Shown here piece after piece: positions 16,792 to 26,952 of a stretch of DNA of 64,000 bases. Position 1 is the stretch's first letter. Every line of letters starts with the position of its first letter. The stretch covers positions 18,457 through 82,456 of the forward strand of contig NZ_JAKZGP010000015.1 of the NCBI RefSeq assembly GCF_022549775.1, read 5' to 3'. Source of the stretch: Belliella filtrata (GTDB lineage: Bacteria; Bacteroidota; Bacteroidia; Cytophagales; Cyclobacteriaceae). The position numbers were made by a program, and so were the translations under genes. Below the pieces are notes generated by a model. The model was not told the DNA's origin and did no database searches. It saw nothing but the letters and a program-made list of their open reading frames with translations.

Positions 16792-19392
16792 ATGACCTAC
16801 AAAAATCCATTAATTTACGTTTTTGGCATAATCTACTTTTGTTGTGCCTGCTCTCAAGAAGTCCAATATGAATTTCCTTACCAAAACCCTGACCTCCCTG
16901 TCACTGAACGAGTAGACGACCTAGTCTCCAGGATGACGTTGGAGCAAAAAGTGAGTCAGATGGTAAACGAATCTGTCGCTATAGATGAGTTTGGAATTCC
17001 AGCTTATAACTGGTGGAACGAAGGACTTCATGGGATGGCTCGAGCTGGTATTGCCACAGTGTTTCCACAAGCCATCGGAATGGCAGCATCATGGAACACA
17101 GATTTAATTTTTGATGTGGCTACAGCAATTTCAGATGAAACGAGGGCAAAACACCATGATTTTGTAAGAAAAGACAAGCGATATCTCTATCAAGGACTCA
17201 CACTTTGGTCTCCAAACATCAATATTTTCAGAGATCCACGCTGGGGAAGAGGTCAAGAGACCTATGGAGAAGATCCCTATTTGAGTGGTTCACTTGCAGT
17301 ACCATTTATCAAAGGACTGCAAGGTGATGACCCTGAATATTTCAAAACTATTGCAACTATCAAGCATTTTGCAGTTCATAGTGGCCCAGAGCCAGAGAGA
17401 CATGAATTTGATGCCAAGGTGAGCTTGAAAGATATTAGGGAGACATATTTACCACAATTTAAAATGGCCATTGAGCAAGCCCACCCCTATTCTGCCATGT
17501 GTGCTTACAATAGGCTCAATGGAGAAGCATGCTGTGGAAGTGAATGGTTATTACAAACTACGTTGAAAGATGAGTTGGGATTTGAAGGGTTTATTGTTTC
17601 TGACTGCTTTGCGATCACAGATATTTGGGAATTTCACAAAATAACTGACTCAGAAGCTGAGGCTTCCGCACTTGCAGTCAAATCTGGAACTGACTTGAGC
17701 TGTGGAAACGAATACCTGTCACTTGTAGAAGCTGTAGCAAAAGGCTACATTACAGAAGCGGAAATAGATATTTCTGTTAAGAGATTACTAACAGCCAGGT
17801 TCAGGCTCGGCATGTTTGATCCTATAGAAAAAGTGAAATATGCTCAAATTCCATATGAAGTAGTCGATCAAGATTCTCATCAAAAATTGGCATTACAAAC
17901 AGCAAGAGAATCAATGGTACTCTTAAAAAATGATAATCAAACATTGCCTCTATCCAAAGACCTCAATAAAATTGCTGTCATTGGGCCCAATTCAGATCAA
18001 TGGCTAATGCTTTTAGGCAACTACAATGGCGTTCCTTCAGAAGCAATCACGCCACTTCAGGGGATCAAAGATAAGGTCGGGCATGGTACAAAAGTTGAAT
18101 TTGCCCAAGGTTCAGAATATGCAGATGGTTTACCGATGTTCTATACCGTGGAGAAGTCAGCCATTAAAGGAAAGATTCAAGCAGAATTCTTCGACAATAG
18201 CAAGCTAGAAGGCAATCCACTTTACAGAGATGAATTTGAAAACATTGACATCAACTGGAATGACCGTGCTCCAAGGGAAGATATGGACGATGATGATTTC
18301 GGTGTAAGGTGGAAAGGTGAATTGATAGCCAATAAAACGGGTTACCATCAAATAGGTGTTATCACCACTTGCAATACACAACTTTATTTTGAAGATGAAT
18401 TGGCAGCCAAAACCGAATATCATTTTAGAGATGAGTATGGAGACCCAAGGTTAGTCCATGGAGAATCGATCTGGCTTGAAAAAGGACAGACTTATGGTTT
18501 CCAAATTGATGCTGGAGAAACTTATGCAGACGCTATGGTTCAGTTGGTATGGGCAGAACCAAAACCTGATTTAGAAAAGGAAGCCATTGAAGTAGCCAAA
18601 GACGCTGATGTAGTAGTCATGTTTATGGGCTTGACACCTCGTATGGAAGGTGAAGAAATGGACATTCAAGTCGACGGCTTCCGAGGTGGTGACAGAACGA
18701 AACTTGGATTGCCTGTCGCTCAACTGTGCCTGATCAAATCTATGCATGCATTGGGTAAACCTGTTGTATTGGTCTTGCTGAATGGCTCTGCTCTGGCCGT
18801 AAACTGGGAAAACGAACACATTCCTGCCATTTTAGAAGCTTGGTATCCAGGACAAGCAGGAGGTGCCGCTATAGCCGACATCCTTTTTGGTGATTATAAC
18901 CCTTCTGGGAAGCTGCCGATTACATTTTACAAGTCAGAAAAAGACCTTCCTGACTTTACTGACTATACCATGAGTAACCAAACATACAGGTTCTTCAAAG
19001 GCGAAGCACTGTATCCTTTTGGGCATGGATTAAGTTATACAAGTTTTGATTTTGTAGATTTGAAAACCAACGCTAAAGTCAAAGTTGGCCAATCCCTAGA
19101 CTTGGAAGTTACTCTTCACAATACTGGTGAGAAAGATGGTGAAGAAGTGGTTCAAGTTTATGTAAGTAACCTAAATAGAAAATCAGACGACCCAATCAAG
19201 AACTTGGTGGCTTATCGGAAAGTCTCATTGAAATCCGAAGATAAAAAAACTGTAAAGCTTAAAATAGATAAAAGTGCATTTCAAACATTCGATGAAAACT
19301 TCAATTATGTCAACCTACCTGGAGAATTCGAAATTTCAATAGGAAACTCTTCTGCTACAGACAACTTGAGGACTAGTATAAAAATCGAGTAA
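16792..19392 (+). CDS. GH3 exo-beta-glycosidase with PA14 insert, lipoprotein
   Basis: This GH3 enzyme has about 866 residues from the internal ATG at 16792, chosen because it begins a lipoprotein signal (MTYKNPLIYVFG...CCAC). The longer frame has no signal. The N-terminal barrel shows NEGLHG, GLTLWSPNINIFRDPRWGRGQETYGEDP and KHFAVHSGPEPERH. The nucleophile is D271 in IVSDCF. A PA14-type domain (about 470-590) is inserted in the alpha/beta sandwich, and a fibronectin-III-like domain closes the protein. The barrel pattern is that of beta-xylosidase/beta-glucosidase-like GH3 members, and PA14 often sets chain-length preference. It is 155 bp after the HTCS gene, with a TACTTTTG box (16657-16664) in between, so it may have its own promoter. 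Confidence 0.85.
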   Translation: MTYKNPLIYVFGIIYFCCACSQEVQYEFPYQNPDLPVTERVDDLVSRMTLEQKVSQMVNESVAIDEFGIPAYNWWNEGLHGMARAGIATVFPQAIGMAASWNTDLIFDVATAISDETRAKHHDFVRKDKRYLYQGLTLWSPNINIFRDPRWGRGQETYGEDPYLSGSLAVPFIKGLQGDDPEYFKTIATIKHFAVHSGPEPERHEFDAKVSLKDIRETYLPQFKMAIEQAHPYSAMCAYNRLNGEACCGSEWLLQTTLKDELGFEGFIVSDCFAITDIWEFHKITDSEAEASALAVKSGTDLSCGNEYLSLVEAVAKGYITEAEIDISVKRLLTARFRLGMFDPIEKVKYAQIPYEVVDQDSHQKLALQTARESMVLLKNDNQTLPLSKDLNKIAVIGPNSDQWLMLLGNYNGVPSEAITPLQGIKDKVGHGTKVEFAQGSEYADGLPMFYTVEKSAIKGKIQAEFFDNSKLEGNPLYRDEFENIDINWNDRAPREDMDDDDFGVRWKGELIANKTGYHQIGVITTCNTQLYFEDELAAKTEYHFRDEYGDPRLVHGESIWLEKGQTYGFQIDAGETYADAMVQLVWAEPKPDLEKEAIEVAKDADVVVMFMGLTPRMEGEEMDIQVDGFRGGDRTKLGLPVAQLCLIKSMHALGKPVVLVLLNGSALAVNWENEHIPAILEAWYPGQAGGAAIADILFGDYNPSGKLPITFYKSEKDLPDFTDYTMSNQTYRFFKGEALYPFGHGLSYTSFDFVDLKTNAKVKVGQSLDLEVTLHNTGEKDGEEVVQVYVSNLNRKSDDPIKNLVAYRKVSLKSEDKKTVKLKIDKSAFQTFDENFNYVNLPGEFEISIGNSSATDNLRTSIKIE

Positions 19393-19395
19393 TTT

Positions 19396-19482
19396 AAACA
19401 GGCTGTCTCCGCTTCTACGTTTAACAATTGGTCTACCTATAATCAGGTTTTTTCCATTGATTAGATTTGAGGCAGCCTGTTT
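19396..19482. terminator. Long inverted repeat between convergent genes, probable bidirectional terminator
   Basis: The 14-base arms AAACAGGCTGTCTC and GAGGCAGCCTGTTT pair with one G-T wobble around a loop of about 59 bases. They sit between the GH3 stop and the convergent DUF4287 stop. The long loop is unusual for a simple terminator, so a small degenerate insertion is an alternative. Confidence 0.4.
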
Positions 19483-19492
19483 CCTTAAAATT

Positions 19493-19705
19493 TTACGAGG
19501 TTTTACCTTTAAGTGAAGCATAAATAGCCATTGCATGACCATGGCCAAGCTCAAACTCTTTTTTCAACCAATCGGTGATCTGAGTGGCTTTTACTACAAC
19601 CTGACCACTAGAAACAAATCCCTTTTCCTCTGCCAGTTTTTTAAAATCCTCAGGCGTTTTGCCTGTTTTTTTCTGAATATTATCTATATATGCTTGAAAT
19701 GACAT
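19493..19705 (-). CDS. DUF4287 family small protein
   Basis: This protein has about 70 residues starting at the ATG at 19705 (MSFQAYIDNIQKKTGKTPEDF), which is the standard start of DUF4287 proteins. The longer frame begins with TTG and adds nothing. The sequence ITDWLKKEFELGHGHAMAIYASLKG is the family core. No enzymatic role is established that I can name. In many genomes the domain occurs next to or fused with SRPBCC/AHSA1 proteins, and here it lies 20 bp downstream of one and probably shares its transcript with ArsR at the front. Confidence 0.8.
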   Translation of the reverse strand: MSFQAYIDNIQKKTGKTPEDFKKLAEEKGFVSSGQVVVKATQITDWLKKEFELGHGHAMAIYASLKGKTS

Positions 19706-19725
19706 GATCAATGTTTTTTTTTAAA

Positions 19726-20694
19726 TTAAGACCTTCCTTCTTGATAATTGACCATCCAATTGATTCCATATTTATCCTGACAGCTACCATAATAGGCACC
19801 CCAAAACATGTCTTGAATGGGCATTTCCACGACTCCTCCTTCCGAAAGTTCATCAAAGATTCGCTTAGCTTCTTCCCTAGATTCAGGTTCTAAATTGATA
19901 TGCATATTGTTCCCTTTGATAACCTTCATCCCGAATTCCTCTGGTGCATCAGTTCCCATGAGTATGTGACCTCCGAGAATAGGTAGCTCTATATGCAAAA
20001 CCATTTTCTTAACCGACTCAGCCATGGGTGGTTGATTGGGATCTTCTGGAATCTCACCAAACCGTTGAATGCCATTGATAAATTCAGATTGGAACACATT
20101 CCTATAAAAAGTAAAAGCCTCTTCCGTATTTCCCCCAAAGTTCAAATAACTTGAAACCCTAGCTTTATTGCTAGTCTTGTTTTGGTGTCTCAACTTGAAT
20201 TGAGATTCGATAAATTGATCTAGATTTTCGAGTCCTGCAGCGAATCCTTCTTTGAAACCCATCTCTATGATTTTCTCTAAGTCTTCTAAAGAGTCAAAAC
20301 TCAGAAGCATATCGACCATAGTTTCATCACCACGATCTTGAAAGTCATTTTCCCACTTGTTCCGGGGCAATGAAGCATTAAAGTCCCCAGCCTCATCACA
20401 AAATCCATCAATAGCTGTAAAGTGTTCCTTTGGTATGATTTTGATATAATCTACTCTGCTCCAATGCTTCTCACCCTCGGGGCTTACCATAGCATAAAGC
20501 CAATGCCCACCCTCTCTAAAATCCATGGTTTTGGTCTTAGCATTCCATGGTTTAGGCGCCCACCACTGGTCCAAAATCTCAGCTTCGGTCCATGCTATCC
20601 ATACAAGGTCACGAGGAGCATTAAAAGAACGCTGAACTTTGATTTGATTATTGGCTTTATCAACATCAAAGTTAAATAAAATAGCTTTTTTCAT
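19726..20694 (-). CDS. Fused SRPBCC (AHSA1-like) and VOC/PhnB-like protein
   Basis: This protein has 322 residues in two domains. Residues 1-165 are an activator-of-Hsp90-like SRPBCC fold ([28 protein letters not shown]). Residues about 180-320 are a glyoxalase/VOC domain of the PhnB/3-demethylubiquinone type ([21 protein letters not shown], ending [23 protein letters not shown]). These domains are usually encoded separately, so the fusion is notable but not unique. The gene overlaps the ArsR stop by 4 bp, so the two are translationally coupled. ArsR-AHSA1 pairs are common and poorly characterised. The substrate is unknown, and resistance or small-molecule handling is a guess. Confidence 0.82.
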   Translation of the reverse strand: MKKAILFNFDVDKANNQIKVQRSFNAPRDLVWIAWTEAEILDQWWAPKPWNAKTKTMDFREGGHWLYAMVSPEGEKHWSRVDYIKIIPKEHFTAIDGFCDEAGDFNASLPRNKWENDFQDRGDETMVDMLLSFDSLEDLEKIIEMGFKEGFAAGLENLDQFIESQFKLRHQNKTSNKARVSSYLNFGGNTEEAFTFYRNVFQSEFINGIQRFGEIPEDPNQPPMAESVKKMVLHIELPILGGHILMGTDAPEEFGMKVIKGNNMHINLEPESREEAKRIFDELSEGGVVEMPIQDMFWGAYYGSCQDKYGINWMVNYQEGRS

Positions 20695-21017
20695 TTGTTA
20701 TTGGATTTAAGTTGTTCTAATACTTGGTCTAATTGATCAAATCTCTTTGCTAATAGCTGCTTAAATTGCTCAAGCCATTTTTCTACTTCCTTCACCTTTT
20801 CTGCATTCAAATGATAAAAAATCTCTCTCCCTTGTTGGTCTTGCTGTACGATTTCACACTCAGACAATATCTGAAGATGCTTGGAAACTGCCTGTCTGCT
20901 AGACTCAAAATGTTCTGCAATCCCATTGGGAGTCAAAGCTCCTGCTGTCAAAAGCATGATAATTGCCCTTCTTGTGGGGTCTGCAATTGCCTGAAAAACA
21001 TCTCTTCTAATCTTCAT
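20691..21017 (-). CDS. ArsR/SmtB-family transcriptional repressor
   Basis: This 108-residue winged-helix regulator begins [21 protein letters not shown], with the recognition segment [19 protein letters not shown] and the wing [11 protein letters not shown]. These are hallmarks of ArsR proteins of the AHSA1-associated subgroup. No metal-binding cysteine motif is visible, so it is probably not a metal sensor. It heads a three-gene minus-strand unit (ArsR, SRPBCC-VOC, DUF4287) with a 4-bp overlap to the second gene. The upstream direct repeats ACTATTTAATTGC are likely its own operator, overlapping a good promoter. Confidence 0.9.
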   Translation of the reverse strand: MKIRRDVFQAIADPTRRAIIMLLTAGALTPNGIAEHFESSRQAVSKHLQILSECEIVQQDQQGREIFYHLNAEKVKEVEKWLEQFKQLLAKRFDQLDQVLEQLKSNNK

Positions 21018-21030
21018 ACTTCTATTTGCT

Positions 21031-21074
21031 ACTATTTAATTGCAAATATATACGCAACTATTTAATTGCGCAAA
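21031..21074 (-). promoter_or_regulatory. ArsR promoter with overlapping direct-repeat operator
   Basis: Read on the minus strand, TTTG (complement of 21071-21074), 20 bp and then TATATTTG (complement of 21043-21050) match the Bacteroidota -33/-7 consensus exactly. Two identical 13-bp repeats ACTATTTAATTGC lie at 21031-21043 and 21057-21069, 26 bp apart (start to start). They flank the -7 box, which suits an autorepressor. Confidence 0.65.
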
Positions 21075-21083
21075 TAATTAAAT

Positions 21084-21119
21084 AAAAAGCGGCAAAAACC
21101 TAGATTTCTGCCGCTTTTT
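21084..21119 (-). terminator. Terminator of the second SusCD operon
   Basis: AAAAAGCGGCA and TGCCGCTTTTT form a perfect 11-bp stem around a 14-base loop. It is followed on the minus strand by a T-rich stretch just beyond the susD stop. It also insulates the ArsR promoter. Confidence 0.75.
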
Positions 21120-21149
21120 ATTTAATTCTAGTTAACTCAATTATTAAGG

Positions 21150-23297
21150 TTAATAACCAGGATTTTGATATTCATTTCTTGCAGTTTGATCAAGGGGCTG
21201 ACCGTTTTGATCGGTCAATTGAATGAGATAATTGAAAGGCCAAGGTCTGAAAGTATGAAACCTTTGCATTTGACCCTTTCCATTACCATTTTGACCATTT
21301 CCTCCTGCTGTATTAGCTGCTACGGGCCACAGCCCCGTCCTATTGGAAGCCATTTGATTAAAATGCATAACCCTGTCATATAGGATGCCAGCGTTATGTA
21401 GGTCTTCCCACATGATTCCTTCTCCTAGAAACTCTCTATTTTTTTCATTATAGATAAAATGTATAAACATATCTCTTTTAGTACTTACAGTAGGTATATA
21501 CCCTTCTCTATTTGCTTCTATAGTACCTGGGGTAAAGTGGTTTTCAGTAACCATAATTTGATCATATGAATCACCAAGCGCAGCATAAGGAGCTTCAAGC
21601 TCAGCGTTATCCAAATCATTAGCCTCAGGATACCATTGAACAATAGAAGAAGGTCTGTTTTCCCCACCTTTGAATGCCGCCCTTTGTCTTAAGACATTGA
21701 TATCGGCCACTGCGGAGGCATAATCACCTCGTCTACCATACGCCTCTGCTCGAATCAAGTAAGTTTCTGCTAATCTCATTAGAATAGCATCTCTTGTCCC
21801 ATTTTCTGAGTTAAAATTACTTTCATCAGTAGAACCTCCTCTAGTTGGATCAGTAAATTTCTTGACTGAAAGATAAGGCGCAGTCTGAGTAGCCAAACCT
21901 AAATTAGCACCATTAATGAATAACCTATAGTAATAATTTCCAGTAGCAGCAGATCTCACCCACCTAACCATAAACTGAAATGGTTGGCTCATCACTTCCA
22001 TCGAATCTAGAGCATTTTCTCTATCGTTTTCAAGATAAATTATCGCTCTTCTACCGTTCTGAATTCTAATATCTCCTGATCTTACCTCAGGTTGGTCTGC
22101 TGGTTTATTGGCATTCCACCATGCTGCAGTAGCATCTGTCCATCTAAATGAGGTGGTGTTTGACCCCATATTCCCAATGTATTCATGTTGGAAAGTTTTG
22201 GCATACCTTGAGTCATGCATTTTATCTTTAAAATTATCATATCCATAATCTGTTGGCTTGAAAGTACCAAAAGGTCTTCCATAAATCATCGATCTATTCA
22301 CACCAGATTGCTCTGTATAGTTTCCTATGTGGTAATTTACAGACCTATTACCCCCAAATCTTCCATTCAAACCAATGTTAGTATCAAATTGTGCAGCCCA
22401 CAACACTTCCGGGTGTGGGTTTGACTCAGACACTGCCGGATCAAAAAGCGTCCAATAATCTGGAGCTAACCCTCCTACTCCATTGATTACTTCAGTGGAT
22501 ATGGCTATTGCATTATCCAAATCATTCGCATTAGTACCCTTGTACAACATTCTCAAAGACTCTTCAGAACTATTTTGAAATTCAGCCCCTTGAGCTCGAT
22601 TAAGATAAAGTTTTGCTAAAAAATGTCCTGCAGCCCACTTATTGACTCTACCACGGTCAGTGGAAGTTGGAAGGTTATCATAAGCAAATGTCAAATCAGT
22701 AATCATTTGGTTATAGACATCTTCCATAGATGACTTTGGGTAGTAATAAATCCCATCATCTTGTCTCCTAGGAGTCAAAAGCAATGGAATATCTCCAAGT
22801 TGATTCGAAACCAAATAAAATGCCCAAGATCTCAAAAACAATATTTCAGCTTTTCTTTGATTAGCAAAAGACTGATTGGTTCCAAATACTCCTGGAGCAA
22901 TATTTTCTATTACATCTAAAGCAATATTGCAGTTATTGATATGAGGATATGCACCCATTGGAGCATAAGAGGCATTGGCATTTCCAAGATAATTGAACAT
23001 ATTATTAGCAATATTGCTCAGGTCATTACCATAGACACCTACTTCCATTCTAGCCCAAGCAGGAGCAGAAGTCATGTAAGCGTCAGTCTCTGCAAGTGTA
23101 AGTCGCGCACCGTTAGCCTCCCACTCGTGTTTTACCCTTGCGTAAACATAAAGTCCATTAATAAGGGATTCAAGACCATTTTCATCATTGAAATAATCTT
23201 GGGTCAAGTTTGAAACTTGTCTTTCATCCAAGAAATCTTGACAGGAATAGAACAATGTCATCGCTGTCAGAGTAATTAATTTTATATATTTTTTCAT
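21150..23297 (-). CDS. SusD/RagB-family glycan-binding lipoprotein (PUL 2)
   Basis: This 715-residue lipoprotein has its signal peptide ending in LFYSC, followed by QDFLDE. It is longer than most SusD proteins (about 500-650), with extra loops in the C-terminal half. Recognisable parts are the N-terminal TPR-like helices (YPHINNCNIALDVI, ILFLRSWAFYLVSNQLGDIPLL), the RagB/SusD domain (LMRLAETYLIRAEAYGRRGDY) and the terminal LDQTARNEYQNPGY. It follows its susC partner by 20 bp. Position next to a rhamnogalacturonan acetylesterase and the later RG-I enzymes suggests rhamnogalacturonan-I oligosaccharides as ligand, which is an inference. Confidence 0.92.
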   Translation of the reverse strand: MKKYIKLITLTAMTLFYSCQDFLDERQVSNLTQDYFNDENGLESLINGLYVYARVKHEWEANGARLTLAETDAYMTSAPAWARMEVGVYGNDLSNIANNMFNYLGNANASYAPMGAYPHINNCNIALDVIENIAPGVFGTNQSFANQRKAEILFLRSWAFYLVSNQLGDIPLLLTPRRQDDGIYYYPKSSMEDVYNQMITDLTFAYDNLPTSTDRGRVNKWAAGHFLAKLYLNRAQGAEFQNSSEESLRMLYKGTNANDLDNAIAISTEVINGVGGLAPDYWTLFDPAVSESNPHPEVLWAAQFDTNIGLNGRFGGNRSVNYHIGNYTEQSGVNRSMIYGRPFGTFKPTDYGYDNFKDKMHDSRYAKTFQHEYIGNMGSNTTSFRWTDATAAWWNANKPADQPEVRSGDIRIQNGRRAIIYLENDRENALDSMEVMSQPFQFMVRWVRSAATGNYYYRLFINGANLGLATQTAPYLSVKKFTDPTRGGSTDESNFNSENGTRDAILMRLAETYLIRAEAYGRRGDYASAVADINVLRQRAAFKGGENRPSSIVQWYPEANDLDNAELEAPYAALGDSYDQIMVTENHFTPGTIEANREGYIPTVSTKRDMFIHFIYNEKNREFLGEGIMWEDLHNAGILYDRVMHFNQMASNRTGLWPVAANTAGGNGQNGNGKGQMQRFHTFRPWPFNYLIQLTDQNGQPLDQTARNEYQNPGY

Positions 23298-23317
23298 TTC
23301 AATTCTCTTTTAAACGA

Positions 23318-26300
23318 TTAAAAACCAGCTCTCAATGTAAAAACAAAACTTTGAGGCAATACCCTGTTGTTGTTTAATCCACCAAGTGGATCACCCTGGC
23401 CATTTCTCAATTCCCACGAAGTATCATCATCTGGATTGATCCCCCATCTGACAAGGTCACCTCCAAAGATGAATGGGTTAACCACTTGTACATTAATGTT
23501 CAAATTACTCATTCCGAATCTTTGAGCTGCTGTCACTGGCACATCATACCCCAAAGAGATGTGTCTGATAGTCACAAAGGAAGCTGTATTGAATTGCAAT
23601 GGGTTGACAATATTTTCCACATTCGCACCAATCACAGGCAGCGGCCACCTTCCATTCGGGTTATCCCAATCCCAAAAGTCTGTCTCAACTCGACCATTTG
23701 GCCATGGACCACCAATGTTTGGAATACCACCAAAGTAAGTTTGTCCAAACCTACCAAAAGCCATCATACTCAATGTCCAATTTTTGTAACCTACTGTATT
23801 GGTAATTCCTCCAGTCCATCGTGGCTGCCTAGAACCTACCACTACCCTATCATCACTATTGATTCTGTAATCTCCATTTTGATCTACTACTCTTACAGTA
23901 CCAGGATAAAAGCGGTGACCATTCTCATTGAACCTTGCCATTTCTTCTAAATCTTCAGGTGTGTTTTGCCAAATCCCCAAATGCTGAAAATCAAAAAATG
24001 AATGAATTGGGTGTCCGATAAACAAATTGTTGGCAATCATATCCTCTGCACCATTTACAAGCTCAAGGATTTGCTCTCTATTTGCTCCAAAGTTAAAATC
24101 TGTCTGCCAAGTCCATCCATTTCTCTCCACATTGACAGTAGACAGTGTCAATTCAATACCTCTATTTCTAGTACTACCAATATTTTCGAACTTTTGGACA
24201 TAACCAGTAACTGCTGGTAAAGATCTTCCAAAAATCAAGCCTGTAGTAGTCATATCATATACTTCCAATGCACCTTTGAGCCTACCATCAAAAAAGCCAA
24301 AGTCTAAACCAGCATTCCATTGTGCTGTCTTTTCCCATCCTAATCCTGGATTTTGAACCAGTTGAGGAAGAAATCCAATTGCAGGATCTGCACCGAAAAT
24401 ATATGGATTTTGACTTAGAGGTCCTGTAGTGGTATAGGGGCTGACTGAAGAGTTTCCTGTAACACCAAATCCAAACCGAGGCTTCAATTCATAAATCCAA
24501 CTAACGTCTCTTAAGAATCCTTCTTCTTGCATCTTCCATGCTGCCGAGAACGAAGGAAAAAAGTCCCATTTGTTTCCGGGAGCCAGCACTGAAGCACCAT
24601 CATACCTCCCTGATGCAGTGAGCAAATACTTATCTTTCAAGGAATAGTTCACTCTTATCATCCATGACTGAATGGTATTTTCTGTGAAACTAGTGTTGTA
24701 TCCATCCGGCCTTCCGTTGGTGTTTGATCCTAAGCTATACCATAAACTTGCTGGAATTACAGTATTAGAAACATTCATACCCATACCTTCTCTTCTTGAG
24801 TATTGTGAAGATTGTAACAGGGTCACTCCTAAAGTGTGAATATCATTAAATGTTTTATCAATGAATAAGAGGTTTTCAGCAACCCATGAAAAGTTTTCAT
24901 CTCTAGACATTCCTGCCGTATTTCTCCTCAATGTCAAGTGATTGGAAGCGTTTGGACCAGTCCAGCTCCCATTTCTGAAATTTCTCACTTGACCACCAAA
25001 ATTCAACCTATACTTCAACCAAGGTGTGAAAGTGATTTCTGAGAAGATATTTGCCATAATTGAAGCTGTTCTTCTTTCATTGAGTGCTTGATCTATGTCC
25101 ATCAAAGGATTCCATAAATTTAGATTCCCCCCTGGGTTTGGAATCAACTCTCCTGAATTATTTCTTGGTAATGCAAACGGAAATTGTTCAGAAGCTCTAG
25201 AATACAAATCTTTAGACCCAGTATTGCTTGTGTTGGGCCCCATAAACCCAAAGTTCTGAGTAGAAAAAGAACCAAGCACTGAAGAACCCAATGTCAACCA
25301 TTTGTTTGGTGTAACATCACCATTTAAGTTTAGTGTAAATCTTTCAAAATCCTGATCCTGTTGAACACCGGTTTGATTAAAATACCCTAAGGACAAATAA
25401 AGTCTAGAACTTTCTGTTCCTGCTGACAATGATACTTGATGAACATTTGTTATTCCCTGCCTGGTCACATCATCTCTCCAGTTGTGATTACCTACATTTG
25501 CTGAATTATAAATTGGGATTTGATCTGGCCAACCCAAGGCCCTTTCCTCTGCTGTAGTAGGTCTTGTTCTTGGAGTAACACCAAATTCTTCCCATTCATA
25601 ACCTTGCCATACCATGTCTCTAGCAATAGGATCCTGTCCCAAGCCCATTACTTGTTGATCTAAAAATGGATCTGGAAACCATGGCTGTGCAGGAGTATTC
25701 AGATCTTGGTTGCTAGCATCACCATAAAGCCGGCCGTTAATCAAAGATCTTCTCCAAATATCAACATACTCTCCACCAGACATCCAATCTGTCAAATCCC
25801 TGAAAGAGTCTAGCGAAACGGTGGCAGTATAATTCACTTTTAACTGCCCTTTTTTACCTTTTTTTGTCGTGACTAGAATTACTCCATTTGCACCCCTAGA
25901 GCCATAAATTGCTGTTGCCGAAGCATCCTTTAATATCTCTATAGATTCTATATCATTAGGATTGATATCATTAAGTGAAAATGAACTCACACCTAATTGA
26001 GAAACTACTGGTATACCATCTATGACGTATAATGGGTCGTTTGACGCATTGATAGACCTGTTACCTCTTATTCTTACCGTTGGCAACTCTCCAGGTCTGT
26101 TATTTGTAGAAACATTCAATCCTGCAGCATTTCCTTGTAAAGCTTGAGCAATATTGGTGATTGGTCGCTCTTCTAACGTTTTTGAACTTACACTGGTGAT
26201 AGCTCCTGTCAAATCACTTTTCTTTTGAGTGCCATACCCTACTACCACTACTTCTCCAAGCTGTTGTAAATCTGCTGACAGCGAGATATTTATTGTGCTT

Positions 26301-26617
26301 GAAGTACCTACTCTAAACTCTTGAGTAACATATCCAATTGAAGAGAAAACCAATACAGCATCATTGTCTGGTACTGAAATGGTATATGCACCATCAATAT
26401 CTGTAACTGTCCCATTGTTAGTACCCTTGATCACTACATTTACTCCTGGAAGTGTGGAATTATCATCCTTATCAGTTACGGTGCCAGAAATTGTAATGTC
26501 CCTTTCCAGATTATCTGGAGTTGCATATGACTCAAATGCTATCAATGGTACTAAAAAGACCATGATAAGTACCATTCGAATCCTGTAATAAAACTGCAGG
26601 AATAAAATTTGTTTCAT
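23318..26617 (-). CDS. SusC/RagA-family TonB-dependent transporter (PUL 2)
   Basis: This TonB-dependent receptor has about 1099 residues from the internal ATG at 26617. That start gives a sensible export signal (MKQILFLQFYYRIRMVLIMVFL...). The longer frame prepends 20 hydrophilic residues. A CarboxypepD_reg-like domain (ITISGTVTDKDDNSTLPGV) is followed by the SusC plug signature (GEVVVVGYGTQKKSDLTGAI; DPLYVIDGIPV; IEILKDASATAIYGSRGANG). A large barrel follows, ending SFVFTLRAGF. It is expected to import RG-I oligosaccharides with the downstream SusD. It diverges from the acetylesterase gene, and both face a shared region that carries copies of the CAGGATA motif. Confidence 0.93.
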   Translation of the reverse strand: MKQILFLQFYYRIRMVLIMVFLVPLIAFESYATPDNLERDITISGTVTDKDDNSTLPGVNVVIKGTNNGTVTDIDGAYTISVPDNDAVLVFSSIGYVTQEFRVGTSSTINISLSADLQQLGEVVVVGYGTQKKSDLTGAITSVSSKTLEERPITNIAQALQGNAAGLNVSTNNRPGELPTVRIRGNRSINASNDPLYVIDGIPVVSQLGVSSFSLNDINPNDIESIEILKDASATAIYGSRGANGVILVTTKKGKKGQLKVNYTATVSLDSFRDLTDWMSGGEYVDIWRRSLINGRLYGDASNQDLNTPAQPWFPDPFLDQQVMGLGQDPIARDMVWQGYEWEEFGVTPRTRPTTAEERALGWPDQIPIYNSANVGNHNWRDDVTRQGITNVHQVSLSAGTESSRLYLSLGYFNQTGVQQDQDFERFTLNLNGDVTPNKWLTLGSSVLGSFSTQNFGFMGPNTSNTGSKDLYSRASEQFPFALPRNNSGELIPNPGGNLNLWNPLMDIDQALNERRTASIMANIFSEITFTPWLKYRLNFGGQVRNFRNGSWTGPNASNHLTLRRNTAGMSRDENFSWVAENLLFIDKTFNDIHTLGVTLLQSSQYSRREGMGMNVSNTVIPASLWYSLGSNTNGRPDGYNTSFTENTIQSWMIRVNYSLKDKYLLTASGRYDGASVLAPGNKWDFFPSFSAAWKMQEEGFLRDVSWIYELKPRFGFGVTGNSSVSPYTTTGPLSQNPYIFGADPAIGFLPQLVQNPGLGWEKTAQWNAGLDFGFFDGRLKGALEVYDMTTTGLIFGRSLPAVTGYVQKFENIGSTRNRGIELTLSTVNVERNGWTWQTDFNFGANREQILELVNGAEDMIANNLFIGHPIHSFFDFQHLGIWQNTPEDLEEMARFNENGHRFYPGTVRVVDQNGDYRINSDDRVVVGSRQPRWTGGITNTVGYKNWTLSMMAFGRFGQTYFGGIPNIGGPWPNGRVETDFWDWDNPNGRWPLPVIGANVENIVNPLQFNTASFVTIRHISLGYDVPVTAAQRFGMSNLNINVQVVNPFIFGGDLVRWGINPDDDTSWELRNGQGDPLGGLNNNRVLPQSFVFTLRAGF

Positions 26618-26952
26618 AAGATTTGGTTTTATTTTAGGTATATTGTTAAGGAAACTCTTAGAGATACTTTGATCCAACTATTAATTGGAAGTCAAGGCAT
26701 TTTTAAGATTTTTAAATTTAAATGAACGAATACCTAAATCAATCCTGTTCTGTCATGCCTGGTTGGATTTTAAACCTACTTCACCTCAAAAGATCAGGAT
26801 ACAGCAGGATACAATAAATTCAACTTTAACATATTTTTCAACCTGAATTTATCTGTCAAAAAATTGACAAATCTTATCAAAACAAAGCCGTCATTCACCA
26901 CCCATGAAACGACTGTAGCTTAAGCGTTTAGAATACAATAAATCAAAAATCA
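26618..26952. promoter_or_regulatory. Divergent control region of susC (PUL 2) and the acetylesterase
   Basis: There is no gene in this 335-bp AT-rich gap. GACAGAACAGGATTG is present on the minus strand (complement of 26740-26754), facing susC. On the plus strand, ATCAGGATACAGCAGGATAC (26792-26811) holds two CAGGATAC copies facing the esterase. The cores lie about 120-150 bp from each start codon. They match the motif found upstream of the rhamnose genes. I find no perfect TAnnTTTG box in this gap. Confidence 0.5.
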
